NCBI GenBank assembly: GCA_016218685.1
Contig: JACRDD010000033.1
Coordinates: 1-64,000 of the forward strand
Length of the DNA stretch: 64,000 bases
Origin: Desulfobacterales bacterium
Lineage (GTDB): Bacteria; Desulfobacterota; Desulfobacteria; Desulfobacterales; Desulfosarcinaceae
Reading direction: 5' to 3'
Positions 36,112-43,884 of the stretch are shown here, in pieces. Every line of letters starts with the position of its first letter. Position 1 is the stretch's first letter. A model generated the notes under the pieces. That model did not search any database. It was not told where the DNA came from and saw only the letters and a list, made by a program, of their open reading frames with translations. Position numbers and translations under genes: made by a program.

Positions 36112-36139
36112 GAAGGCGGCGTCGATCGATGCCGCCTTC
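36112..36139 (+). terminator. Hairpin after cysK
   Basis: GAAGGCGGC (36112-36120) and GCCGCCTTC (36131-36139) form a 9-bp perfect stem; the 10-nt loop contains the palindrome TCGATCGA. It starts 3 nt after the cysK stop. No T-run follows. Confidence 0.55.
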
Positions 36140-36285
36140 GACTAGAAGCAAACGGTTAATGGGCATTTATTAAATAATTGACATTTCGGTCATTTTCATT
36201 CATCTATTTTACCAACAACCAAGGGGAATTAGCCCTTGCAGGGCAAAGCATATTGAAAAATCTAGGTCAGGCAGGACAATAGAGC

Positions 36286-36948
36286 ATGGGCATTCAAGAG
36301 CGTAAGGAGAGGGAGAAGGAGCGACGGCGCCAGCAGATCATCGTGGCCGCCAAGCGGGTTTTTTCGGACAAAGGCTTCAACAAAACCACCATGGAGGACA
36401 TCGCCAAGGAGGCTGAACTCAGCCCCGGTACCTTGTATCTGTACTTCAAAAACAAGGAGGAGCTATATGCCTCTTTGTCGTTGCGGATTTTGCAGTATCT
36501 GCACATCCGGGTTTCACACGTCATCAACCAGACCGAATTGAGTCCCACGCAAAAGCTGGATGCGCTTCAGGAGGTGATGTTCGACGTCTACGACTTCGAT
36601 CCGTTGATCATCATCAACATGTTCCACTTGCAATCCAGCGAAACCCTGAAGAATCTCTCTCCGGAACTGATTGAGGAGATCAAGACCCTGTCGCGCAACT
36701 CCATCGGCGCCATCGCCAAGATCTTCCAGGAGGGCATCGAGGCCGGCAAATTCATCAATTGCCACCCGGTGGCGCTCTCGGACATCTCCTGGTCGCTTTT
36801 TTCCGGTGTGGTTTTGTGGGAGGCCAGCAAAAAGATCATCGACGACAAAAAGGATCATCTGAAAGCCACGCTCAAGCTGGCCTATGAAATTTTCAACCGG
36901 GGGATTCTGACCTCGGCGCCCGAGCGTTCCGATTCCAAATCGAAATGA
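36286..36948 (+). CDS. TetR family transcriptional regulator
   Basis: A 220-residue regulator. The N-terminal helix-turn-helix is clear: RRQQIIVAAKRVFSDKGFNK, then TTMEDIAKEAELSPGTLYLY with YFKNKEELY. The C-terminal ligand domain (about 70-200) is not assignable to a ligand. Its regulon is unknown; the neighbours are cysK and cytochrome c3. A run of charged residues precedes the helix-turn-helix. A bidirectional terminator follows. Confidence 0.93.
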   Translation: MGIQERKEREKERRRQQIIVAAKRVFSDKGFNKTTMEDIAKEAELSPGTLYLYFKNKEELYASLSLRILQYLHIRVSHVINQTELSPTQKLDALQEVMFDVYDFDPLIIINMFHLQSSETLKNLSPELIEEIKTLSRNSIGAIAKIFQEGIEAGKFINCHPVALSDISWSLFSGVVLWEASKKIIDDKKDHLKATLKLAYEIFNRGILTSAPERSDSKSK

Positions 36949-36980
36949 TTGCCCGTCGGCCCCGATTGAAGCCGTAAAAA

Positions 36981-37008
36981 AAACCTGTCGCCATGAGGCG
37001 GCAGGTTT
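36981..37008. terminator. Bidirectional terminator between tetR-type gene and cytochrome c3
   Basis: AAACCTGTCGCC (36981-36992) and GGCGGCAGGTTT (36997-37008) form a 12-bp stem with one G-U pair and an ATGA loop. T-rich sequence follows on the + strand and a run of A precedes it, which is a T-run on the minus strand. It can therefore end transcripts from both convergent genes. Confidence 0.9.
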
Positions 37009-37044
37009 TTGTTTGTTTCTATCCGGCAGTGTTTGGCGCTCGTT

Positions 37045-37515
37045 CTATTCCGTCGGATGGCATTGAATGCATCCGGTCGGACCGCTGGCCGCCAGTTTCT
37101 GGTCGGTAGGGATGCGCGTCGCCTGGAGTTTGCGGTTCTCTTGGTTGACCGCCTTGTGGCAGCCGATGCACATGCTGTGATAGGCGTTTTTGAAGTAGCG
37201 CGCCTGCAAGGCGGCATCCTTGGACGGGCGACCATCCTCGCCCTTGGGCAGTTCGGCAAGGTCATGGCAGCCCTGGGTGCTGCAGCCGCTGATCGTCGAT
37301 TCGCGATCCCAGGTGTGGTGGCATTGCTGGCAACTGTAGCCGAAATGGACCGCATGGGGAAACTCCACGGAAACCCGTTTGGCTTCGGCCGAAAGCGGCT
37401 CCAAGGTGATGGTTCCCATGGGCACGCACATTTCAACCTCCGCGGCCCAAACCGTTCCCCCGATCAGGCCCAACCCGATTAACGCTGCCGCCGCAATCCA
37501 CAAATTCTTGCGCAT
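37045..37515 (-). CDS. Tetrahaem cytochrome c3, periplasmic
   Basis: A 156-residue precursor with a signal peptide ending in VWAA. Four haem sites are visible: CQQCH (62-66), CSTQGCH (78-84, the CX4CH form usual in cytochrome c3), CIGCH (116-120) and CIQCH (149-153). His54, His57, His67 and His113 are the likely distal ligands, giving bis-histidine haems. Cytochrome c3 accepts electrons from periplasmic hydrogenase or formate dehydrogenase in sulfate reducers. The start ATG 37515 is preceded by a G-rich site. It stands alone, facing the TetR gene. Confidence 0.95.
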   Translation of the reverse strand: MRKNLWIAAAALIGLGLIGGTVWAAEVEMCVPMGTITLEPLSAEAKRVSVEFPHAVHFGYSCQQCHHTWDRESTISGCSTQGCHDLAELPKGEDGRPSKDAALQARYFKNAYHSMCIGCHKAVNQENRKLQATRIPTDQKLAASGPTGCIQCHPTE

Positions 37516-37610
37516 CTTCGACCCCCCTGGTGGCGAACTCGGAAAATTTTTGCCCGCTATAGTATGTTCCGCGTCACTTTTCAATCAAAAACCAGTTCGC
37601 GTGCGCGGGG

Positions 37611-40097
37611 TCAGGGCCGCACGGCGCGCACGCTGCCGCACTGGTCCTGGCGCCGTTGCTGGCGCTGGAAGACGGTTTCGGGTTTGGCCGTGACCACATC
37701 CACCACGTCGTGATAGCCCCGGGTATAGGCCTCCGCGCTCCAGTACCATTGGGCGCCGCTGGCCGGGAAGAAGGGCTTTTGCTTATACAGGGCGCCCAGC
37801 TCGCTGGCCTTGGGCAGCCGCCAGTCGCCGAACCCACCGATGGCCAGGGACTGGATGTACTGCTGGGCGGCCGCGTAATCCAGGCACCCGCCCAGCTCCT
37901 GATGGGTGTCCAGCAGGTTCCAGGTGAGCCCCGTGGTGCTGTCGGTGAAGGTGCCGTCGCCGTTCACCTTAAAACGGGTCGAGGTGCTCAACTGCCGGGC
38001 GAGTTCGCCGCGTGCCCGGGTGGCGATCTGCTGCTGCTGGGCTTTCTTTTCCTGCTCGCGCTGAAGCCGGGCCTGTTCTTCCTGTAGGCGGGCCTTGTCT
38101 TTCTGTTGCTTCAAGGACAACTGGCGTTGGGCCTCCAGTTCATTCATCAGCTCCTGGGCTGCGCCCGTATAGGGGCCGGAGATGTTGTCGCGCAGATAGC
38201 GATCCAGCCGCTGCGTGCGTTCGTATAAACTGTTGCCGGGATTGGTGGCATAGGCCTGAACCGTTTGCCACTGGCGCTGAAGGGCCAGGTTCTTGTTCAG
38301 ATCGACCAGTTCGGTTTCCAGGATCTGCCGCTGGGTGCTTTCGGGATGGGTGTCCAGATATTCCCGGTAGGCCTGGGTGATCTTTTCATAATCGGTGCCG
38401 GCCTCGTTTTTGAGCTTGTGCAGTCGGATCAGGTCGCGCTTGTCCTGCAACTCGGCCAGCATTTTACGTCCCGCTTCGGCCAGGGGCATTCCCTGGAACT
38501 CGGCGATGAAGGCTTCGTAGCGCTGCACGCACGGCTCCCAGCGCTGAGCCTGTTCGCATTTGGCATCTTCGGTCTTGAGGTACTTCAGGTGTTGCTCGGC
38601 CATTTCGTTGATCAGGGTATCCACGTCGGCCTGGTAGCGGCCTGAGGGAAAGCGCTTGAGGTAGCTTTTGTACACTTGGAGGCGCTGGCTGAAATCCATG
38701 CGCGCGGCGCGCTTCAATTCTTCGTAGTAGTATTGGTCCACCAGATTCTTGATGTCGCTCATGGAAGAGACGATGCGTTTCTGGTGGCTGCTGTTGGGAT
38801 ACTTTTCCAGAAAGTCGCCATATAAGCTGACGGCCTTCTGTTCGTACTGCTCGTCCACCGGCAGGGAGCTGATCTTAAGAATGGTCTGCTCGAAATCGCG
38901 ATCTTCCCTGCTTTGTTCGAGCTGCTCCAGTTGAATTTTGATTTCGGACGCATGGGTCGTGGCCGGGTTGTCGCGCAAATACTCCCGCAGCAGTTCGATC
39001 TTTTGCTCGATGGCGGCGGCTTCCTCCACCTGGCCGAGCACTCGGTAGTATTTGTCCGAGACGTTTTGGTTTTCCATGATGTAGAAGCCGATCACGGCCA
39101 CGGTGGCCAGGACGGTGAAGATTCCCAAGGCGATGGCGAACAGGGTCATCAAACGCAGGCCCGCCTTGCGGATCTTGGGCTCGGGGGCGCGCTCCAGGCG
39201 CACCAGTCGTTTGGGCGGTGCGCCCGCCGGCCGTTCGCGGCGCTCCATGGGCACGGGCGGTGCCGGCGGCTGCTCGCTGGGGCCGGTGATTTCATCCTTG
39301 ATCTTCAGGCTCTCCATCAGCACCTGCATCAAGGGCTGCTTGATGGTGTCTTTTTTGGAAGGGTCGGCGGGCACCATTTCGATGGTGGTGTTGTCCCAAC
39401 TGATGATGCGATAGGCCGCATCGCAGCCGGCAAAATCATCCGTTTCGGCGTGAATCAACTGGCCCTGGTGGACATGCAGCGTTCCGGCCCTACCGGCGGA
39501 GCTCACGCGCAACGTCAGCGACGATTGCTCCATCTCCGCCATCTGCAGGAACGAGGGCAGGCTGATGCCGTGGATCTGGCCGCCCACGCCGTCGCTCACC
39601 TGTTGCATGACCCCCTGGCTCAGGCAGCGTTTGACCAGCGTCTCCAACTGGTGATAGTGGTCATCCACGATCCAGTCGGAGCAGTAGCCCATGTGGATTT
39701 CGATTTTGGCCTTGTTGCGCCGCCAGGGCCACAAGGCACCGTAAAATTCGCCGGTTTTGAGCGGCAGCAAAAACAGGGACTGGTCGTTCTCCACCCCTCC
39801 CAGATATTTGATCGAAGAATTCTTGCGCAGCTTGCGGGACAGCGGTTTTCCGGCCGGTTTGACCGGCGGACCGAAGTATTTGGTCAGCAAGGCTTCCAGA
39901 TCCGCGACCTTGCGGTCGGTGCAGGTGGCCTGATAGAGACTGCGGGATTCCTCGTAGAAGCGCTTGCTGATCTCCGGTAAGGCATCCAGTTCGCGGGCCA
40001 GGGCGATAAACCCTTCCAATACAGGCAGATTGGCCTTTAATTCCGCAATCTCATCGCTGTCACCGGTCAGAATTTCCTCGATCAACCGTTGATCCAT
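37611..40097 (-). CDS. DUF4388-transmembrane-DUF1566 multidomain protein
   Basis: An 828-residue protein. The N-terminal third has a domain like DUF4388/PATAN (about 185-265: ISLPSFLQMAEMEQSSLTLR, GTLHVHQGQLIHAETDDFAG), a module of gliding and signalling proteins. A proline-rich linker and one transmembrane helix (LFAIALGIFTVLATVAVIGF, about 340-360) follow. Then comes a long helical, tetratricopeptide-like region with a Gln/Lys/Glu coiled coil (about 690-720). The C-terminus is a DUF1566 (Lcl) domain: DSTTGLTWNLLD, GGFGDWRLPKASEL and YWSAE. The PATAN part is inside and DUF1566 outside, so a signal could cross the membrane. Role unknown. Confidence 0.83.
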   Translation of the reverse strand: MDQRLIEEILTGDSDEIAELKANLPVLEGFIALARELDALPEISKRFYEESRSLYQATCTDRKVADLEALLTKYFGPPVKPAGKPLSRKLRKNSSIKYLGGVENDQSLFLLPLKTGEFYGALWPWRRNKAKIEIHMGYCSDWIVDDHYHQLETLVKRCLSQGVMQQVSDGVGGQIHGISLPSFLQMAEMEQSSLTLRVSSAGRAGTLHVHQGQLIHAETDDFAGCDAAYRIISWDNTTIEMVPADPSKKDTIKQPLMQVLMESLKIKDEITGPSEQPPAPPVPMERRERPAGAPPKRLVRLERAPEPKIRKAGLRLMTLFAIALGIFTVLATVAVIGFYIMENQNVSDKYYRVLGQVEEAAAIEQKIELLREYLRDNPATTHASEIKIQLEQLEQSREDRDFEQTILKISSLPVDEQYEQKAVSLYGDFLEKYPNSSHQKRIVSSMSDIKNLVDQYYYEELKRAARMDFSQRLQVYKSYLKRFPSGRYQADVDTLINEMAEQHLKYLKTEDAKCEQAQRWEPCVQRYEAFIAEFQGMPLAEAGRKMLAELQDKRDLIRLHKLKNEAGTDYEKITQAYREYLDTHPESTQRQILETELVDLNKNLALQRQWQTVQAYATNPGNSLYERTQRLDRYLRDNISGPYTGAAQELMNELEAQRQLSLKQQKDKARLQEEQARLQREQEKKAQQQQIATRARGELARQLSTSTRFKVNGDGTFTDSTTGLTWNLLDTHQELGGCLDYAAAQQYIQSLAIGGFGDWRLPKASELGALYKQKPFFPASGAQWYWSAEAYTRGYHDVVDVVTAKPETVFQRQQRRQDQCGSVRAVRP

Positions 40098-40281
40098 GCA
40101 CCCTGCTCCTTGTGGGTTGAGCCACACCGTACCCCGCCGCCCCTGCTGTGGCGCCTTTAACGGTTTTGCGATTAATTTTGTATTTTAATTCGGTACTATA
40201 AGTGCAAAACCGGTTTGATGTCAAAGAGAACGTTCTCCGCCTGCGCCGGAAGATTTATATATCGGCTTTCAATGACGCGCG

Positions 40282-42084
40282 CTAAAGGAATAGGGGCATT
40301 AAAAAAGCGGCACCACTGGCCAGCATGTGAAAGCAGACCGCCGGCCAGATGCTTTGGGAGCGCTCCCGGACCATTGCCAGGGAGAGGCCCATCAGCAGTG
40401 CGCCGAGGAAGCACGACACGATTTTGAGGGTATTCAGCGTGAACTGGCCCTGGCCCCACAGCAAAAGCGAAAGGGCAAAGCCCATGAAGAGCAAGGTGCT
40501 GCCCAGGTTGGGCCAGGAGATGAACCAGCGGGTGTCGTAACGTTGGATGCGGCCGTATTGGGCCAACAGGCCGTGGGTCAGGGCCCGGAAAAGAATTTCG
40601 ACGGCCAGGGGCATGCCCACCAGACCCAGCGCGATCATGAAGCCCCACTCTTTGGTGACGGTCCAGGCGGTCGGCGCCCAGGCCCCGCCGGCCACGCCGC
40701 CGGCCAGCACGGCCGGCAAAAAAACCCACCATTGGCTGCCGATGGGGCGGGTCCAGCCATATTGCCACCCCCGGCCGTCGACCACCAGAGCCAGACTCAG
40801 GCCCGCGGCGAGCAGCAAGCTCAGCACCAATCCGAAATGCGGGTCGGCCAGCAGCGGGTGCAGGGTCGGCTTCCCCAACCAGGCGGTCGGATTCCAGATC
40901 AGGTGGACGATGTGGGCGCACAGCACGATGAAGGCCGCCAGCGCGGCGGTCAGGCCGAAGCGGTAGGTCTTTTGGGCCAGATCGGGTTTGCGGACCGCCT
41001 CCTGGCAGGCCTGGACGATTTGCGCCGGGGAGAGGCGCGTGCCGCTTTCCCGGGGGGAGCCGCCGATGTCGGCCGCGCCACCCCACTTATTGGTTAGTGT
41101 GCGGTTTTTGACGGCCCGGTCCACGAAGTTGAGGCGTTCGTAAATTTCATCCAGGGTGATGGGCATGAACATGTCCATCTGGCGCACAGTGTAGTTCTTG
41201 AGGCCTTTTTTAAGAAAGACGACGCCCAGTCGGTTGCCGTACAGCTTGTTGAGATGGGGCTCGATTTCGTAGATGCCCATATCCGCCTCGACCACGGCGG
41301 CAATGCGCTGATCGGTCAGATCGATGCGCGCCAACTCCTCCACGCCGAAGTAATCGGCGAAATCGCTGGGTTTGTAGAAGATCTGATCGATCTTGTGCAA
41401 AATGGCGGCCGTATAGGTAAGGTAGTCGGCTTTTTCCCAGCGCCCTTCTTTTTTCAAGGCGATCTCATCGCCGCGCAGATGGTCGATGACCCGCTGGATC
41501 TTGCGCATCAGCTCCGGGGGCAGGGCGCTCAGATCCTTGAGCTCCAGTCCCAGGGAGTCGATGATGCCTTCGTAGCGCACCAGGGCGTAGAGCAGCCGCT
41601 GCTGGGTGGCGTCCTGGCGGGCGATGCGGGCGTGGTTGAGGATGATCCAGATGGCCAGGAGCGTATCCAGGTCTGGCTCGTTGGCGAAAATATTCCACTC
41701 CCGGTTCTGCAGGTCGAGCCCCTTCATGTAGAGCACCAGGGCCTGTTCGCAGGCGGACAGGGTAAACGACCGCACGCACCCTTCGTGGTGGTCGAGGTTG
41801 TAGACCTGGCGTTCGTGATCCATGAATGGCTCGCACTGGGCCACGCCGTCCACGAAGATGGTGCCGGGGGGGGATTTCTTCGCAATGGAAGCCGAAAAGG
41901 AGAGCCCGGCCTCGATATGCACGTTGATGTTGGGCGCCTCGAGGCAGGTCAAGACCCGATCCTGACCGTTGGCTTTGACGCTGTAGCGCTCGGGCAGATT
42001 GCCGCCCCTGGGCCGGCCGGACCCAAGCGCCGGCTCCTCCACTTGAACCCGGCCGTTCTGGCTGTTATCGGATGACGCACTCAT
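40282..42084 (-). CDS. CPBP-type membrane domain fused to an N-terminal soluble domain
   Basis: A 600-residue protein from the ATG at 42084. The N-terminal part (about 1-355) is soluble and contains VYNLDHHEGC (DHH at 98-100) and ANEPDLDTLLAIW (about 135-147). These resemble motifs III and I of DHH phosphoesterases but come in reverse order. The C-terminal part has about eight transmembrane helices with EILFRALTHGLL and FHMLASGAAF, the Glu-Arg and His signature of CPBP (Abi/CAAX) intramembrane proteases. The usual double Glu (EExxR) is reduced to one, so activity is uncertain. Role unknown. Confidence 0.7.
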   Translation of the reverse strand: MSASSDNSQNGRVQVEEPALGSGRPRGGNLPERYSVKANGQDRVLTCLEAPNINVHIEAGLSFSASIAKKSPPGTIFVDGVAQCEPFMDHERQVYNLDHHEGCVRSFTLSACEQALVLYMKGLDLQNREWNIFANEPDLDTLLAIWIILNHARIARQDATQQRLLYALVRYEGIIDSLGLELKDLSALPPELMRKIQRVIDHLRGDEIALKKEGRWEKADYLTYTAAILHKIDQIFYKPSDFADYFGVEELARIDLTDQRIAAVVEADMGIYEIEPHLNKLYGNRLGVVFLKKGLKNYTVRQMDMFMPITLDEIYERLNFVDRAVKNRTLTNKWGGAADIGGSPRESGTRLSPAQIVQACQEAVRKPDLAQKTYRFGLTAALAAFIVLCAHIVHLIWNPTAWLGKPTLHPLLADPHFGLVLSLLLAAGLSLALVVDGRGWQYGWTRPIGSQWWVFLPAVLAGGVAGGAWAPTAWTVTKEWGFMIALGLVGMPLAVEILFRALTHGLLAQYGRIQRYDTRWFISWPNLGSTLLFMGFALSLLLWGQGQFTLNTLKIVSCFLGALLMGLSLAMVRERSQSIWPAVCFHMLASGAAFLMPLFL

Positions 42085-42468
42085 GGACAAGTCCCATCGG
42101 CGTGGCCCATTTCGATCCAGCGTTGCTTATGCGCCCTACCGATGATAGTTGGGTCCTAATGTTTGCTGCCAATGATAAGTCTCTTGTCGGGGAATACCTT
42201 CCGGTTCTTCCGCTAACCGCTCCACCAGCCGGGAGATCGCTTCGATGCAGGCCCACTATCCATAGCAGCGGTTCACGACGCGGTCAAGTCGCATTAGGTC
42301 GCGCCCGCGGGGCGCACTTTCAGCGCGCGTTGCAATAAAACATTTGCCTGGGGTTCCGTTCTCGACTAAAAAAGAGTAGCTTTAAGCTTGATCCCCATAC
42401 CAACCTTGGTCTGCATGCCAAATGAGTGCTGAAAAATTAGAAACAAGGTTTGATCCTGGAGGCGGCCC
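42085..42468. other. Intergenic stretch without a recognised gene
   Basis: About 380 bp between two divergent genes. It holds a small GC hairpin (GCGCCCGCGGGGCGC near 42300) and an AT-rich end before the sigma-54 activator. Short frames on the minus strand have no coding character. I see no -24/-12 promoter. Confidence 0.45.
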
Positions 42469-43884
42469 ATGCGTTCGGCCCTGGTAATATCCGCGATAGC
42501 GGACGATACTGCCGCCATACGCAACGCCTTCGGGCCGGAATTCCGGTTCAGCACGGCCGTGGATGTGCCCACGGCGCTGCGCATCCTGGACCGCGCGCGC
42601 TATGACCTGATCTTCGTGGATCTGGAGATCATCTCCGCCTATACCGCCGACAGCGGCCCCGAGAGCGCCCTGCAGATTTTTCAGCAGCGCTACCCGGCCA
42701 TCGAGATGGTGATCATGACACCCCCGTCCCAGATCCGCCGGGCGGTCAGTTGGGTCAAGGCCGGCGCCCGGGATTATGTCAGCTATCCCATCTCCCGGGA
42801 CGAAGTGCGCCTGGTGACCGATTCTATCGCCCAATCGATCCTGCGCCAATCTGAGCTGGATTACCTGCGCGACAAGTTCTGGAAGAGCGAAGCTCTGGAC
42901 GTAGTGCAGACCAAGAGCCAGGCCATGTTCGAGGTGTTCAAAAAGATCCGCTCGGTGGCCTCCACCAAAACCACCGTGCTGCTCGTGGGCGAAACCGGCA
43001 CCGGCAAGGGCGTTCTGGCCAAGCTGATCCACCAGCACAGCAACCGGCAGAACGCCCAGTTCATCAGCGTGCACTGCGGCGCCATCCCCGATACCTTATT
43101 GGAAAGCGAACTGTTTGGTCACGAAAAGGGAGCCTTTACCGGCGCGGTGCGCAAGAAGCTGGGCAAGTTCGAGATCGCCAACGGCGGCACGATCTTCCTG
43201 GACGAGATCGGCACCTTGACGCCCCCGGCCCAGATCAAGCTGCTGCAAGTGTTGCAAGACGGCACCTTCAGCCGCGTGGGCGGCGAGGAGACCATTCAAA
43301 CCAACGCCCGGGTGATTGCGGCCACCAACTCGGACCTCAAGCAGCTGAGCGCCTCGGGCCAGTTCCGCAAGGATCTTTACTACCGGCTCAATGTCTTCCC
43401 CATCGTAATCCCCTCGTTGCGCGAGCGCACCGAGGATCTGCCGCACCTCATCGACATCTTTCTCAAAAGATTAAACCGCGAATTCCAAAAGTCGATTCAC
43501 GGCGTGCACAGCCAGGTGATCGAGGGGTTGTCGCGCTACGACTGGCCGGGCAACGTGCGCGAACTGGAAAATCTCATGGAGCGGGCCTACATCCTGGAGA
43601 ACACCGCCACCTTGACGCCCGAAAGCTTTCCCCTGGAACTCTTCGAGGGCGAGTGCCCCTCGGCGGTCATGCCCATCAATGCCCGGTTGCCGCTCTCCGA
43701 CGCCCGCAAGATCGCCCTGGAAGATTTCGAGCGCCAGTACATCAAGGAGCTGGTGGCCCGTAACCACGGCAAGATTAACATTTCGGCCACCGAAGCCGGC
43801 ATCACCACGCGCCAGTTGCATAAATTGATGAGCAAGTATGGTATCCGCAAAGAAGAGTTCAAGCACGATACCATCGTCAGGTAG
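42469..43884 (+). CDS. Sigma-54-dependent transcriptional activator with degenerate receiver
   Basis: A 471-residue NtrC-type regulator. The N-terminal receiver-like domain (1-120) keeps Asp51 and the acidic pair Asp12-Asp13, but the conserved Lys of the KP motif is replaced (VSYPIS), so phosphorylation is doubtful. The AAA+ domain has Walker A GETGTGKG (174-181), the sigma-54 contact loop GAFTGA (221-226) and Walker B TIFLDEIG. A Fis-type helix-turn-helix (ISATEAGITTRQLHKLMSKY) closes the protein. GGAGG precedes the ATG. The next gene starts within its stop codon, so it may be coupled to the STT3-like gene. Confidence 0.93.
   Translation: MRSALVISAIADDTAAIRNAFGPEFRFSTAVDVPTALRILDRARYDLIFVDLEIISAYTADSGPESALQIFQQRYPAIEMVIMTPPSQIRRAVSWVKAGARDYVSYPISRDEVRLVTDSIAQSILRQSELDYLRDKFWKSEALDVVQTKSQAMFEVFKKIRSVASTKTTVLLVGETGTGKGVLAKLIHQHSNRQNAQFISVHCGAIPDTLLESELFGHEKGAFTGAVRKKLGKFEIANGGTIFLDEIGTLTPPAQIKLLQVLQDGTFSRVGGEETIQTNARVIAATNSDLKQLSASGQFRKDLYYRLNVFPIVIPSLRERTEDLPHLIDIFLKRLNREFQKSIHGVHSQVIEGLSRYDWPGNVRELENLMERAYILENTATLTPESFPLELFEGECPSAVMPINARLPLSDARKIALEDFERQYIKELVARNHGKINISATEAGITTRQLHKLMSKYGIRKEEFKHDTIVR

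Noticed and set aside
42091-42468. A sigma-54 promoter before the activator gene
   Set aside because: TGGC and TTGC elements are present but never at the required 24/12 spacing.
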